DNA from: Sclerodactyla briareus
Taxonomy: Eukaryota; Echinodermata; Holothuroidea; Dendrochirotida; Sclerodactylidae
Direction of reading: 5' to 3'
NCBI GenBank assembly: GCA_026419785.1
Contig: JAODTK010005784.1
Location: 124,001 to 188,000 of the forward strand
DNA length: 64,000 nt
Part shown: one piece after another, positions 48,472 through 59,474 of the stretch
Position numbering within the stretch: the first letter of the stretch is position 1
Layout of the letters: each line of letters opens with the position of its first letter
Notes under the pieces: model-generated
What the model was told of the DNA's origin: nothing
Seen by the model: the letters and a program-made list of their open reading frames with translations, nothing else
Database searches by the model: none
Made by a program: the position numbers and the translations under genes

Positions 48472-50460
48472 AATTTCAGTGACATATTGAGCACAATCGC
48501 ACCCGTAATCTCGCTGCACGCAACACCATACAATGGAACTGCCCAAAGAGCCCAAATTATTCGTGGAACTACATCATTCTGCCGCTGTTTTGTCTCAGAT
48601 TGGGTTGACTCCGTTCCCGTATCAATTCTTTCCCGCAAACCATATGCGACCAATTTCGTACGCAACTTGCCCCCCGATAAATAAACACAAAACGTCGTCA
48701 TTCAGCCGTTAAACGTAACAGGTTACTGCTGTGCATCGCGCTATACACTCACATATACAGGAGACACACTCAAACTACGAATGGCATGTGGCTACCACAT
48801 AACCATTGTCTCGATTTGGCATGGTTAAACTGAAGCAGACACGGCTGAAATTGATTGTGAAATGTGCTAGAATCATTGTGAAAACTTATAATTATCATCG
48901 TTGTATCCAGCGAGAAATTGGTGAATTAACCATTCATATCTGGCATGCGTAACCAAGGTCCACGCGAGTCACAGCCACAGCAACTTTTAGTGGATCGTTG
49001 ACCGCTACCGCTCAGTGTTTTGGTCTTAACCACAGGGCAATGGGAAACCCCATAGACTTAATACGTTGTGTTGGAGAGATGTCGAACGTTTATATTACCG
49101 CCCTACAATTGCGTACACACATACACACTGTTTTTGTGTACGGGGTATGCCCGGAAGTATTTTCAGTCTTTCTCGTCCGGCTGGCCTTGCGTATCGACGT
49201 CATATATTCACAAACGTAGCGGATCTTCCGAATCCATTTCGAAGCTGCCGTATATTATTTTGTTACCTTCACTGGGAACCAAACATATTCCATGCAATAA
49301 AACGATGGAATCTGATAGTAATGACTTGAAACATAAGCTGAATTATGACTACCCCTGTAGGTTCTTATTGATGGATTTAACTCAGGGAATTTGCCTTCGT
49401 AATGTAATGACATGTGAAGTGTAATTGTGCTGACTGAATAATCGGTACGAATCGGACCGATTATGGAAAATAATCGGTAATCGGTGACATTCGATATTTG
49501 CATATCATTTGAACACTATTCAGAGGTGATACGCTGCTACGGTTCTGATCAATTTTCGCGAGAATCGGCGCAGTGACAAAGTCCACAATGCTAAAACTTG
49601 ACAGCAAAGAAATACAAAATGGAAAAGACTGGATAAAACTCGCGAGAAATGGGAGGTGGCAATCTGTTTCTATCTTGCAAGTGCGTCGCGGCAGTAACTG
49701 CAAGTTGCTACCCGAATTTACCATTTCGCAGCCATGTGACTGAGTATCCTCTCCACAATTTATAATGCCCCACCCCCCTGGGGGGGGGGCAGCCAAAATG
49801 GATCGTTTTGTGGTGAAATCCTCTCTGCTGCAAATATATTTGAAACTGTTTGGCAATGCAGTGGGAACACGAACAGTGCGTGTGTTATTGATAGCTAACC
49901 ATCGCTGGCTTTAGCAATGCGCATTTTGGGACCACTTTTCAATTGGTTTGGCAATAGCACCCGAATCCCAAAGTAGACCCAATGTGATTGAGGGGTGCAA
50001 TTTTTTTTTTTTTACTAGCATCCCTAAATGAAAAAAGTTTCCTACCTGTTACAACTGATGAAATACATATGCCTTAGCCCCCGACTCCCCGGCACCCACA
50101 TGGCCAAAGTCTTCCTGGCTACGCCACTGATCCGTTAACGTGCCTGTTAAACAAATACATTCCAGTATCTGGGAATGCAGCACACCCCCCCCCCCTCCCC
50201 CGATGTGGAGGGCTTCGCGCCTCCTGCTTCCCTATCTTCTCTCAATATATTTATGTTGACAATTTTTGGCGCCTCCTCTAACCGAAAATCCGATCCGTCC
50301 CCCTAAATGCTACTATTTATTTGAATTATTGAAAACCACACAGGTTATGATTTTCTTCCCCCAAATACGAACGTTAAATCTTGCGTAAGCAACAATCTTT
50401 TCATGGCAGTAGGCTATGAACCAATCCTCACGCCACCAAAATATCATTTTCACTGATATT
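48472..50460. other. unassigned DNA
   Basis: Three overlapping plus-strand frames at 48998-49424 are open for 73-118 codons without recognised motifs. At 49440-49490 there is a cluster of AATCGG words in both orientations, like the ends of the element at 21277-23181. A solitary hAT-like right end (CAGTGGCGTAGCCAGG on the minus strand) is at 50115-50129. Confidence 0.35.
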
Positions 50461-50462
50461 TC

Positions 50463-50788
50463 CAGTGGCATACCAAGAAATTGTCCCGTAGGAAAGGGTG
50501 TTTCAAGGACCCAAGAGAATGTACCCTATTTTATAGCCCCTCACCCTTCCTAAGGGCAAATATGGTCCTAGACACTGCCTTTTTGACTCCACTCAAGTGT
50601 TTCACATCAGCCCTACTTCAACTATTAGCTTTGCATTATCTTTGATAATAACAGCTGTGAAGTGTAAATGTATACTGAACAGTGAAAAGTGTTCTTGTTT
50701 CAAAAATTTTATCGGACACATGGTCCATGGGAGGGGGGGTGGGAATTCTGACCCCCAAACCTCTTCCCCTCTCTTGGGTATGCCACTG
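50463..50788. mobile_element. MITE-like element, 326 bp
   Basis: The left terminus CAGTGGCATACCAAGA and the right terminus on the minus strand CAGTGGCATACCCAAGA are inverted repeats of at least 12 exact bases. The adjacent 8-bp flanks (GATATTTC and CTGCGAGT) do not match, so no target duplication survives. CAGTGGCRTA ends are typical of hAT-type non-autonomous elements. The interior has C-rich and G-rich blocks and no coding capacity. Confidence 0.6.
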
Positions 50789-50789
50789 C

Positions 50790-52265
50790 TGCGAGTCCAA
50801 ATATTGGCTAAATTGGAATATATTGTATCTCATTTCACTGATCTTCTTGGTCATTGACCGTCTCATCCCTATAGCATTCTCTCGATCATGCACTTTCCCA
50901 CGATGGAATATGGAGGATGGCATCCGGTAAATCCTGGTATTTTCCAATTTTTAGGCGAGGCCATCAGATTTCTACAAACGTTATTGATGTTTGATGCTAC
51001 TCAAATCTGCAGCCGCTCTGGTAATTTTTGAGCAGGTAAGCTCATCATTCCTTTTGAAAATTTCAACCTCAGTATTATATCAAATTGTAGTAGGTGCATG
51101 GGGAATTTCATAGAACATTATAAAAAACCTTTTCAATATTAATACATCAATCAACGAAATATTCCAGCAAGTAGTCAATGTGTGCTATAGTTCAATATCT
51201 TCTATTCAATTGCTCGATTATATGCATAGAAACAACTTAGAAGACCCATCATTGCCATGCTGGTCTTGCAGAAATTATCCATGCCAGCCTTCAAGGCAAA
51301 TGTAACCTGAACGATTGGACTATATCCTAAACCGAAACTGAACGATTGGTACTATATCCTAAACCGAACAAATGCCAGTATTTCAAGGGACCAGATAAAA
51401 AAAATTCCAACATCACATCAGCGATTATTTCGGTTTTTTGGCTCAATATGGGGTTACCATTGAGGCCTAGCCTCACGTTCATCATCTATCTGTGTTTTTG
51501 GTCAAGATCTGGAAAACACAAGAACCAGCCTCATTGAGTCAGGAAAATCGGATTTTCAATCAGCAATTTAGCTATGTGGAGTATAATAACAGAAAAAACA
51601 ACATCAACAGAATTTGGTATCGATACCCCACACATGAGTGCAATATTTTAATTTTTTCTGGCTTGCTCCATTGACTGATAACACAAGTGCCCCTATGAAA
51701 AGTTTTGCAAATCGTTGCCTGTATGTACTATACTGGTCGCAAAAACGCAATGACGACCTTAAGAGATCGTCAAATTTCCGAAGGGTTTCCAGATGATCAT
51801 ATACACATGGAAATACACCGATGGTAGAGGAGGGTTGTAAAGTATATTATAGATTGATCGACCTTCCAGAATTATGATTCGTTGAAGATTTCAAGTTTTC
51901 CCAGGCTGCACGCGCTGGACATCCGATCCCTAAACTTGTCTAGAAGCGGACACTGTTGCAGTACGATAACTGATTGCCTATGCATCCATTACAGTTCCAT
52001 ACTTCGCGCCTCACAAGTTCATATACTCGAAGCAACATGCAACGATAAAGGTCACTGTTCAAAATCGAGTCTGAATCCCTTATTCGGCAATTATATAATC
52101 GCCTAATAACATTACAATGATGGCGAGGAGCCTCATGATACGTAGTGCAACTGGTACAAGTGTTGACCTATGAATGAGCTCGAAACCGCCACTGCAGGGT
52201 GATAAAGTTTCGATGATAATACAATGAGTTTGATTCAGCTGGATCAAGGATAATACCCGTTTACC
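50790..52265. other. unassigned DNA
   Basis: No supported exon. A candidate with good sites near 51430-51510 (minus strand) has stops in all three frames. A direct duplication of CCTAAACCGAAC with flanking ATTGG-ACTATAT occurs at 51311-51370. Confidence 0.4.
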
Positions 52266-52268
52266 TAC

Positions 52269-52356
52269 CTTATAATGAAGACGCTGGGATATCTGGACGG
52301 AGATTTTGAAGCGGTTTACCGCGTCTAAGCCTAACAGACCACTCGTACTACTACGA
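52269..52356 (-). CDS. possible internal exon of unidentified minus-strand gene
   Basis: Minus strand: acceptor GTGTTATTTACAG, 88 bases, donor TATAAG|GTAGGT; both sites are good. One frame is open, entering in phase 2 and leaving in phase 0 (it includes GLLGLDAVNRFKISVQISQR). The entry phase fits the donor of the first-exon candidate at 53405-53460. A possible next acceptor with a short open stretch and stop lies near 52200. The family was not recognised. Confidence 0.38.
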
Positions 52357-52376
52357 CTGTAAATAACACTAAGCAC

Positions 52377-52420
52377 TATGGTGTTTGTAGGCTCAAATCG
52401 CACAAATATTAGCCGAATGT
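52377..52420 (+). repeat. left-end motif of the inverted-end repeat family
   Basis: CTATGGTGTTTGTAGGCTCA followed by AATCGCACAAATATTAG resembles the left ends at 30799 and 40772 (GGTGGCTGTAGCTCAAACTG followed by CACAAATTC). No right end was found. Confidence 0.35.
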
Positions 52421-52689
52421 ACATTATATGTTGCATGTTCAGTGACAGCGCTGTTCACACTTGTGCGATAAAAATGTCGTAAGATAATTTATCAACGCAC
52501 AACGTCCCTCGGCGCCTACATAACGGGAGAAAGTAGTGGGATTTTAGTTGAGAGAAGCACAATTTTTCCCCTTTTTGTCGCTTCAAGCGGGGAATTCACT
52601 GATCCGAGATACGCCGCAAAATGCCTCCTCACTATAGGGAAATACACCTACGACGCTCAGCTAGGTGTAAACTAACAGCTAAACCCTGA

Positions 52690-52966
52690 TCACAGTAATG
52701 AGACAACTTTCTTGACGATCGCGGATCCATCTTTTCGGGAGATCATGTACGTTAGTTCTTCCTGCGGCATGGTACTGAATGGTTTCATGAAACTTTGTAC
52801 CTGTGTCAAAAATTGCCAACGCACACTACAAAACGTGAGTAATTCGGCCTGCAAAGGCTTTGGATTACAACCCTTCAGCGTGTCAATACATTTTAGGCCA
52901 CTGTGCGTACACGCGCTGACGTAACGGCGAATCCATGAATACCTGTTTCCGGCAGAGTTTTCTTTC
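52690..52966 (-). CDS. possible terminal exon inside the 1.63-kb element
   Basis: Minus strand: acceptor ATTTTGGTACTCAG, then 92 codons open to TGA at 52690. Entry phase 2 fits the first-exon candidate at 53405-53460. The C-terminus looks protein-like (it includes FMKPFSTMPQEELTYMISRK) and carries charged, amphipathic stretches. The acceptor lacks a strong pyrimidine tract, and the plus strand also has an open frame with a good donor here. Function unknown. Confidence 0.3.
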
Positions 52967-53404
52967 CTGAGTACCAAAATTGTACTTTCAAAGGCTAATT
53001 CGAAGCTTGTGTCTTTCTCAGTACTTGTATAGGCGTGGAGAAGCGCAATTGACGGTCACGAATCAGACAGATGAACTCACCAGTCCCGCCTACCTTTCGG
53101 TAAACACCCCGCTCTTACCTAGCATCGGTTATCCAATAAGACGGCGGGTGAGGTACGCCAAAGAAGTAAAGGAATTCAGTCAATTCAGTCAATTCAGGCC
53201 ACTGAGCTGAAAGTGAGCTTGGAATGGTCTGCTCGAAAATACATGTAAAAATGATGCTTACGGCTCCACATGTGGACCTTATACTTCCTCCACTGGTCAT
53301 ACAAGACACTAATTTACGTGGCGTGAAATCGACATTATACAACCCCCCCCCCATATAGCTATTTCCGTTGCCTCTTCCCGTATCTATTCCAGCCTCTTTC
53401 TCAC

Positions 53405-53460
53405 ATGGGGTAAGGGGGAAGTTTCCGTCCAAGTACGTCATACGGATCGAGGACACTCAT
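53405..53460 (-). CDS. possible first coding exon
   Basis: Minus-strand ATG at 53458-53460 opens MSVLDPYDVLGRKLPPYP and ends at a CCCCAT|GTGAGA donor, leaving phase 2. Both downstream candidates on the minus strand (52690-52966 and 52269-52356) accept phase 2, so one or the other, or alternative splicing, could follow. The short length makes chance hard to exclude. It lies inside the inverted-end element at 52446-54072. Confidence 0.33.
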
Positions 53461-53879
53461 GGAAATAACATCCGACCTGCTCTCTCAAACAGCCGCAAAC
53501 ACCCAATCCCCCGGCCACACAACTAACAACCATATTCTCCTGTGCATTTGAATGCCACATGATATTTGGTGGACGCCGACGGAACATGGGACCCTACCCA
53601 ATACCTCCACTGATCACACTACTATCAGTATGTGGTGTGGTAGGGGCGGCTTCATGGATTCGAATGAAAATAATGGTTTGTAGGTCCCGTGCATGACGGC
53701 GAATAGGGCCGAGAAGATCATTCAGAGGCCAATGTCGTCCCGGATACGTCACTACCAAAACATTATCAAAACATCGATTTATCACTAAAAACCTAGTGTT
53801 CACACTAAACTTCCCCAATAGCCTGTTGGTGTTCCAAACTCTTTGCAGAATTGCGCAAGTGTCTCACTGCATTGCCAAT

Positions 53880-54072
53880 TTATCGGCATCGATAAATTTA
53901 TCGTACGATAACGTTGAAATATTTTCAACTCGACGTCATATAAATTTATCGTATGTATCGTATCGATCGCACAGGTGTGAACACTCCTATTGAAAATATT
54001 ACTTTTTAACTCGACGTCCGATAATTTTTCGTATCGTATCGATCGGTGAGGCACAAGTGTGAACAGCCCCTG
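53880..54072 (+). repeat. two ~85-bp direct copies, sub-terminal
   Basis: Two units each read AACTCGACGTC..., TTTATCGTA or TTTTTCGTA, then TATCGTATCGATCG and ending AGTGTGAAC or GGTGTGAAC. They sit immediately inside the right end of the 1.63-kb element. Confidence 0.65.
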
Positions 54073-54079
54073 ACATAGG

Positions 54080-55530
54080 CCAAAGAGGGAGTCAAAAAAT
54101 GGTATAGGCAGGGGCGTATGCAGGATTTTTAATCCCGGGGGCACGGGTTACTAAGCGGAGAAGCCACATAGGTTGGCGCGGGAGCGTGAAAGGAACATTT
54201 CGCGTTTCAAAATCCTTCAAGATCGCGAAACGACACACTCGGGGACCTGAGGACCGTTCATCGGTTAACAACTGAATCAAAATGATCTTTGCATCTTTAC
54301 TGGAACATATCGAATCATATAACGAGTGCGTACAGCATCGACGCCTCGGTCTCGTCAGCCCATAAAGTATATGCCCGACAAAAAACTCATTTTATGGTCA
54401 CTAATATAATTACAGTGCCGTGAACATTTTATAGCTGTGAGAACGGTTCCTATTAATTTGAATACAGTTAATAATTGTTAATAATTTTTTAAGTAACAGA
54501 GAGAAGAATGTGACAATCGGTTCATGTTGAAGAGTTGATGTGTAGTGTATTACATGTGCTTCTTCTCCCTTCATAGGCGTACACATTCATATCAGGATGA
54601 GATCTGTACACATTCAATACGGCCTTATCTCTTCAGTCGGATAAGTATGAGGCAAACCGCATCGGGCATTGGCGGCTGCATGCTTAAGCTGGGAATAGTC
54701 TTGGGTAAGCGCAAGCTAAGCACTCGTGCAACGAACCACCAGTTGTTCCTCAGCTATCGTATATATATCAGTAGGATTGGTGAATGGCAATAGCTCCGTC
54801 TTGGGGAAACTGTTCGATTATGACGGTCATTATCTTATTAATCTAAAGGAAGCCAATGAAATCACGTTTCAAGGAGCTGGTTACGTTTCCCGTGGGTTGG
54901 CTAATTCTGCTCTACAGCGAACTTATTAAACTAACTACTGAGTTTCATATTCTCTCCAAATATGTGGTAATATCTGGAATGAAAATTTATTATTGACAGA
55001 TGAGAACGAAAGTTTCATTTCTGTCGGAGAAGGTATGCAATGTATATGGTATTTGAATATCTCATTCGACGAGAATAGGCACATCCTGAATAGTACGGCT
55101 ACTAGGAAATAGACCTAGTGACTGGTGCGAGAGATCGAGATGTGAATTTTCCAAGCTGTTGCAAGCTTTGCCGGCAGTGAAAGTTCTCCGCGGAGGTGTG
55201 AACGGTAAGGGCAGATCACTGTTCACGCCGATAATAATAATGAACACGTTTTCTCGTGTTGATTAGGTTTTTGGAGCAAGTAGGCCTAAAAACGATAGAC
55301 AATTTCGACAAACTTACTCAGTATTTCCATAACGTTAGGCGGTACTGATGCACTGAATATTGTTCACACAGTAATGCATATGCATGGGACACATTCACGA
55401 ACATCCCTACAAGACTTCCGTGTCGAACACATATCTAGGAGTAGACCGACTGTTCAAGGCTGTATAGCAGGACCTCGAATCCATATTTGAGAAAGCTTCA
55501 AAATTGAGTCACGTTCACGGCGTTTGAACA
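54080..55530. other. unassigned DNA with one possible plus-strand exon
   Basis: A transposon-end-like CAGGGGCGTATGCAGGATTT lies at 54108-54127. At 54578 a very good acceptor (TGCTTCTTCTCCCTTCATAG) opens a 42-codon frame to a CTTGG|GTAAGC donor at about 54705. The translation is unremarkable and no matching partner was found, so it is not listed separately. Confidence 0.3.
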
Positions 55531-55531
55531 G

Positions 55532-55662
55532 ACTAAGCTGGAAATCCTACGTGAGTGCATGGAAGAACACGAACCATCAGTCGCCTGGAACATCATGTAT
55601 GATTCCCATGCCAGGAGCGTGGCACCTTTCGCACCCCCTCCATCGCAAGTGGATAACATGAG
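55532..55662 (+). CDS. exon of unidentified plus-strand gene
   Basis: The frame from ACT at 55532 is open across this 131-nt stretch, and into the intron until TGA near 55710. It reads like protein: it includes EILRECMEEHEPSVAW and SVAPFAPPPSQVDNM. The donor ATGAG|GTTATC gives exit phase 2, which is exactly what the next exon needs; the intron would be 99 bp. The acceptor GTTTGAACAG is weak, and the exon could start a few codons earlier. Family unknown. Confidence 0.42.
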
Positions 55663-55761
55663 GTTATCATACTTGGCAGCTTGTCTGTTGGCACTTCCCT
55701 ATTGTGCATGAAATTCCTGAATACGGTGGTCGCCATTCTCTCTGACGTTTCTTCCGCACAG

Positions 55762-55867
55762 GTATCTGGAATGCACGATCAGAGGCGTGATTCCGTTTCC
55801 GAAAGTGGGGGACGATGTTGACTGCAATTCACCTCCTACTGAGCGGAGCGCCACCATTGGCTGGCAG
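55762..55867 (+). CDS. internal exon of the same plus-strand gene
   Basis: Acceptor GACGTTTCTTCCGCACAG and donor TGGCAG|GTAGGC are both strong. The 106-nt exon has one open frame, entering in phase 2 and leaving in phase 0, and includes YLECTIRGVIPFPKVGDDV and ERSATIGWQ. The other two frames contain stops. It joins in phase to 55532-55662. This is one of the better-supported exons in the window, but the protein is not recognised. Confidence 0.5.
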
Positions 55868-56112
55868 GTAGGCACCTAGAAATTTTTCGCTTTCATACCT
55901 CCCAGTCCGGAAATTGCATTGCCGGCGTAATTGCAAAATCTGGATGAATTTCAGGCTGGGATTCCATAGATGCGTATTCGTAATGTGAAAAATATCGCCA
56001 ATTTACGTACTGATGGCGGGGCTAAGTGTTGGAATATGTTCTATTTAGTTTGCAAGATATATATTGGTTTTCCACAAACCAAAAATTCATAAATGAAGGC
56101 AACCAACGCTGA

Positions 56113-56418
56113 ATAGGCGAAATTAGCACATTTGTACCAACGAGTTATGCAGATGCGTATCACCGCGATGATTTCTATGGAATAATCTTCCCTAAAAAGG
56201 CCGCAACGACAAATAAGCAGGGCTACTGCCTTTTAATGGTCCTTCATGCACAATCTTACGTGTTTCTGTCTGAAACAACTGTTCCTTTTCGTAAATATGT
56301 GATTTTCACACTCAGCCCGGATACATATGCTACGCATCTATGGGAATCACGGCCTCAGTCAGAAAAGAATGTTGACGAAGTTGAAAAATATGCAACCAGA
56401 GCATCTACGGCCTCTTAA
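56113..56418 (+). CDS. possible terminal exon, open frame of about 100 codons
   Basis: The frame is open from 56113 to TAA at 56418. It includes YADAYHRDDFYGIIFPKK and KYVIFTLSPDTYATHLWESR. A weak acceptor (ACAAATAAGCAG) at about 56217 would give phase 0, matching the exit of 55762-55867. The length is only modestly above chance for this base composition, so the link to the upstream exons is tentative. Confidence 0.3.
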   Translation: MGEISTFVPTSYADAYHRDDFYGIIFPKKAATTNKQGYCLLMVLHAQSYVFLSETTVPFRKYVIFTLSPDTYATHLWESRPQSEKNVDEVEKYATRASTAS

Positions 56419-56419
56419 T

Positions 56420-56738
56420 TCTTATGAAGAATATGTCATAAAGTGATTTCAGAATAATTACCAAGAACCGAGTGAAGTTTTCAACAGAACAGGTGGAGCT
56501 AGGATTGACACCCAACCATTCACTTAGCCTGTTAAAGCCATCAGCCAAAGCGACATGTGACTTAATGGACACACCCGTGTGAAGATGGTTGGAGGGAGGG
56601 GGGGGAGGAGGGGGCGCTAGAGCAGTGGCGTCGCTAGACGGTTAGTCTGCTGGGGGGGGGGGGGGGGGACCAGACATTTCAAGGGGGAAAGATTTGTTAC
56701 CGGGCCCCCTCCACACGACACGGAAAAATAACGGACCA
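56420..56738. other. unassigned DNA with a transposon-end motif
   Basis: CAGTGGCGTCGCTAGACGG followed by an 18-G run at 56624-56669 is a typical hAT-like left end. No right end was found. Confidence 0.4.
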
Positions 56739-56739
56739 G

Positions 56740-58400
56740 AAAGCCAAAGGCTTAGTGATTCACTCTGTGACTGTTTCTGCCAGAGATGTATAGCCAGATA
56801 CACGTACAGCTATGATGGCCAACATAACGTCTTGACAACTTCCTATCTTTCCCAACCAACTAATGGGTTCTTGTACGCTTGGTAAGAGAGCTACACAGGA
56901 ATTTCAAGGTTTTAAGACTTGACCTCTGGTGACCCTTAGATGACCTCTGACATGACCCAAAAACCAATAGGGTCCATGTACTAATCAGGGAAAACACATA
57001 CCAAGTAGAGCTTCATCTATCCAGGTGGGGTTGAGTTATCGTGTTCACGCATGAGCTAAAATTGACCAAATGATTGAATTTCACAATTTTATTTTTCGAC
57101 CAAAATCACCCAGACGCATTAAAAACAATATCGTACCTGTACTCCCCATAAGAAAGCCCACCACCAAATTTGAAACATGATCACACCAAACCATTCTGGA
57201 TTATCGAGGTTCACCAATGGTTTTCAGACTGTGACCTATGGTGACCTCAAATGACCTAGAACCTACCCAAACAATAGGGTTCATGTATCATCATGGGGAA
57301 CCCACATACCAAGTATAGCCTCTTCATTCAGGGGGTCGAGTTATCGGTCACCAAGCCAAAATTGCCAAATTGACTTTTCACAATTTTTTTGTTACTTTTT
57401 CGAACAAAAGGTCACCCCGACCTATACCAAAACAATTAGGGTCCTGTACTCCCCCGTAAGGAAAGATACACACCAATTTGAACCTGATCAGAAACCATTC
57501 TGGACTTACGTGTTCACAAGGTTTTCAGATTTGACCTCTTTCGACCCTAGTTGACCTCAGACCTAACCATAAAACAATAGGTCATACAAATATGAGCTTA
57601 ATCCATCCAGGTGGGGTCGCGTTTATCGTGTTCACAAGCCAAAATTGGCAAATTATTGACTTCTTTTCCACAAATTTCATATTTTCGACCAAATATTCAC
57701 CCCCGAGATAAACCAAAACCAATAGAGGTTCATGTACTCCCCATAAGACAAAGAAAGCTACACACCAAATTTGAACCCGATCGACCAACCATGCTGTACC
57801 TTATCGGTTCAAAGGTGTTCAGACTTTGACGTCTGGTGACCTCAAGATGCCTCGACCTGACCCTAACAACAATAGGGTTCATGTATCTCAATGGGAAACA
57901 CACATACCACGTTATGAGCTCATCCATCCGGGGGTGGGGTTGGAGTTATCTTGTCACAAGCCAAAATTGGCCAAAAATACATATTGACTTTTCACAAAAT
58001 TTTATATTTTTGACCAAAATTCACCCGGCTGAACAAACCAATAGGGTTCTGTACTCCCCATAAGAATAAGAAAGCTACACACCCAACTTTGAAACCCGAT
58101 CAGACCACCCATTCTGGACCTATCGGTTTCACAAGGTTTTCAGCTTTGACCTCTGGTGACCTCAGATGACCTCTGACCTGACCCCGAAACAATAGGGTTC
58201 ATGTACTGATCATGGGAACACATATACCAAGTATAACTTCATTCATACAGGTTGGGTCAAGTTAATGTGTTCACAGAAGCGTCACACACATACTCACAAC
58301 ACAATCACACACACAGACACACATACCACACATAACACACCACTGGCCATGACTGCAAGATTCCTTCCGACTCCCGACTTCGTAAGACATCAAAAAGAGG
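56740..58400 (+). repeat. ~310-bp tandem-repeat array, about five copies
   Basis: Left end AAGCCAAAGGCTTAGTGA, then units with anchors of the GGTTCATGTACT type near 56968, 57263, 57871 and 58196 (spacing about 295-325 per unit, one unit with a deletion near 57570). The right end is a CA-rich stretch (58285-58345) followed by GGCCATGACTGCA. The organisation matches 36885-38095, with both termini visible. Confidence 0.85.
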
Positions 58401-59014
58401 GGAATTTGGCTCAAAATCAATTCTACAACCCCAAGCCACCGTTATTGCAAATCCAGGTTTCTGATTGGCTAATCCCATTCCGTACGGACTATTATTTTTG
58501 CAATAACAAGCACTGTTCAGTGTAACACAACAAGCGAATACTTGCGTTCGAGTTGCTGCGTTTTAAGTAATCGCAGTACTTTTTGAACGCGCATGGAGGT
58601 TGCGTGCCCTTGGCATTTAATTTTACAACACGCCAGATCGGCTTTCAGTATAACTGCTCTTCAGAGGGCGTACTGCCAGGCCTCAACGGAATACAAACTA
58701 GCGAAGCGACGGCGTTGGCTCGTTGAAATTGGAGAACGCCATGTTCACGACGCGTAGAACCCTCCGTTTTTGGCACGCTTGTTTTTGTATTGCGTCTCCG
58801 TACGCACAGCACGCACTGGCAATCTTTCGTGTATGGTGCGCATTACAATTTACTTCGATTGGGAACCAACGCAATAGTTTTACCCGAGCTGCTTATTTCT
58901 GTTTAGAGAAACCAAGATATAGATCTAGAGATTATAGATATCTCTCTAATCGTTTTGATTTCTTGATTTGCGGGTTGTCGAGTAGGAATAAACTACACAG
59001 GTCGAACTTTTACT
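58400..59014. other. unassigned DNA
   Basis: A 106-codon plus-strand frame at 58723-59040 has high Arg/Phe/Cys content and no recognised motif; its end overlaps the hairpin at 59015. No splice support. Confidence 0.35.
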
Positions 59015-59126
59015 GGTTTCATAACCATTCTCGACTCTGAATTTAAGCTTAATAACGAACTCGGCTGCGGCTCGGCCTCGTCCGTTATTTACCTTAAATT
59101 CAGAGTCTCGACTGTTTATTCACCTG
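59015..59126. repeat. long fold-back hairpin
   Basis: The arms at about 59015-59059 and 59082-59126 are inverted copies containing GACTCTGAATTTAAG and its complement, with further pairing through AATAACG and ATAA-CA segments. The loop is about 22 bases and GC-rich. The stem is about 45 bp with a few mismatches. It looks like a fold-back non-autonomous element. It lies 350 bases beyond the 3' end of the large minus-strand gene remnant. Confidence 0.75.
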
Positions 59127-59474
59127 TGAAAGTCTCCCCTTTGCAGTTATTATCCTTATTTAAATGCTAATAACAATACATAACTGAGGCGTCCTCATAC
59201 GGTACCTCCAGATAAATGGGGGCCAAATTAAACGCAGAAGATATTATTAAAACGTAGTAGTACATTGGGACAATCCGAGCTCATTCACCCAAAATCAAGG
59301 TCTCTCTGAAAATGACTTGGGAGCTCCTCAGGTTCTAAAATTCATAAGCACTCGTGTGAACACCATCCTCGTGTATGTACTCTTGGTGTTCACCATGTTG
59401 ACTAAAGAGTATATGAATCTGGATTATACGATGGGTCTTTCATTCTGTTCCCAGCTCCTGTCCACATCTATAAT
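59127..59474. other. AT-rich unassigned DNA
   Basis: Sequence downstream of the minus-strand gene remnant at 59475-63796; no feature seen. Confidence 0.4.

Larger units (their letters stand above)
52446..54072. mobile_element. 1.63-kb element with GCTGTTCACACTTGTGC inverted ends
   Basis: The left terminus starts CAGCGCTGTTCACACTTGTGC. The right terminus, on the minus strand, starts CAGGGGCTGTTCACACTTGT. They share a perfect 17-base core, GCTGTTCACACTTGTGC, in inverted orientation. Inside the right end two ~85-bp direct copies carry TCGTATCGATCG and CAACTCGACGT words. The 8-bp flanks do not match. CAG...CTG ends with TATCG-rich sub-terminal repeats fit hAT-like non-autonomous elements. Three small minus-strand coding candidates lie inside, and they may belong to the element or to an interrupted host gene. 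Confidence 0.5.

Noticed and set aside
47918..48490. 190-codon plus-strand frame, rich in Lys and Asn
   Set aside because: It is a by-product of the A/C-only tract; the poly-Phe frame on the other strand has the same cause.
51430..51510. Minus-strand segment with good acceptor and donor
   Set aside because: All three frames contain stops.
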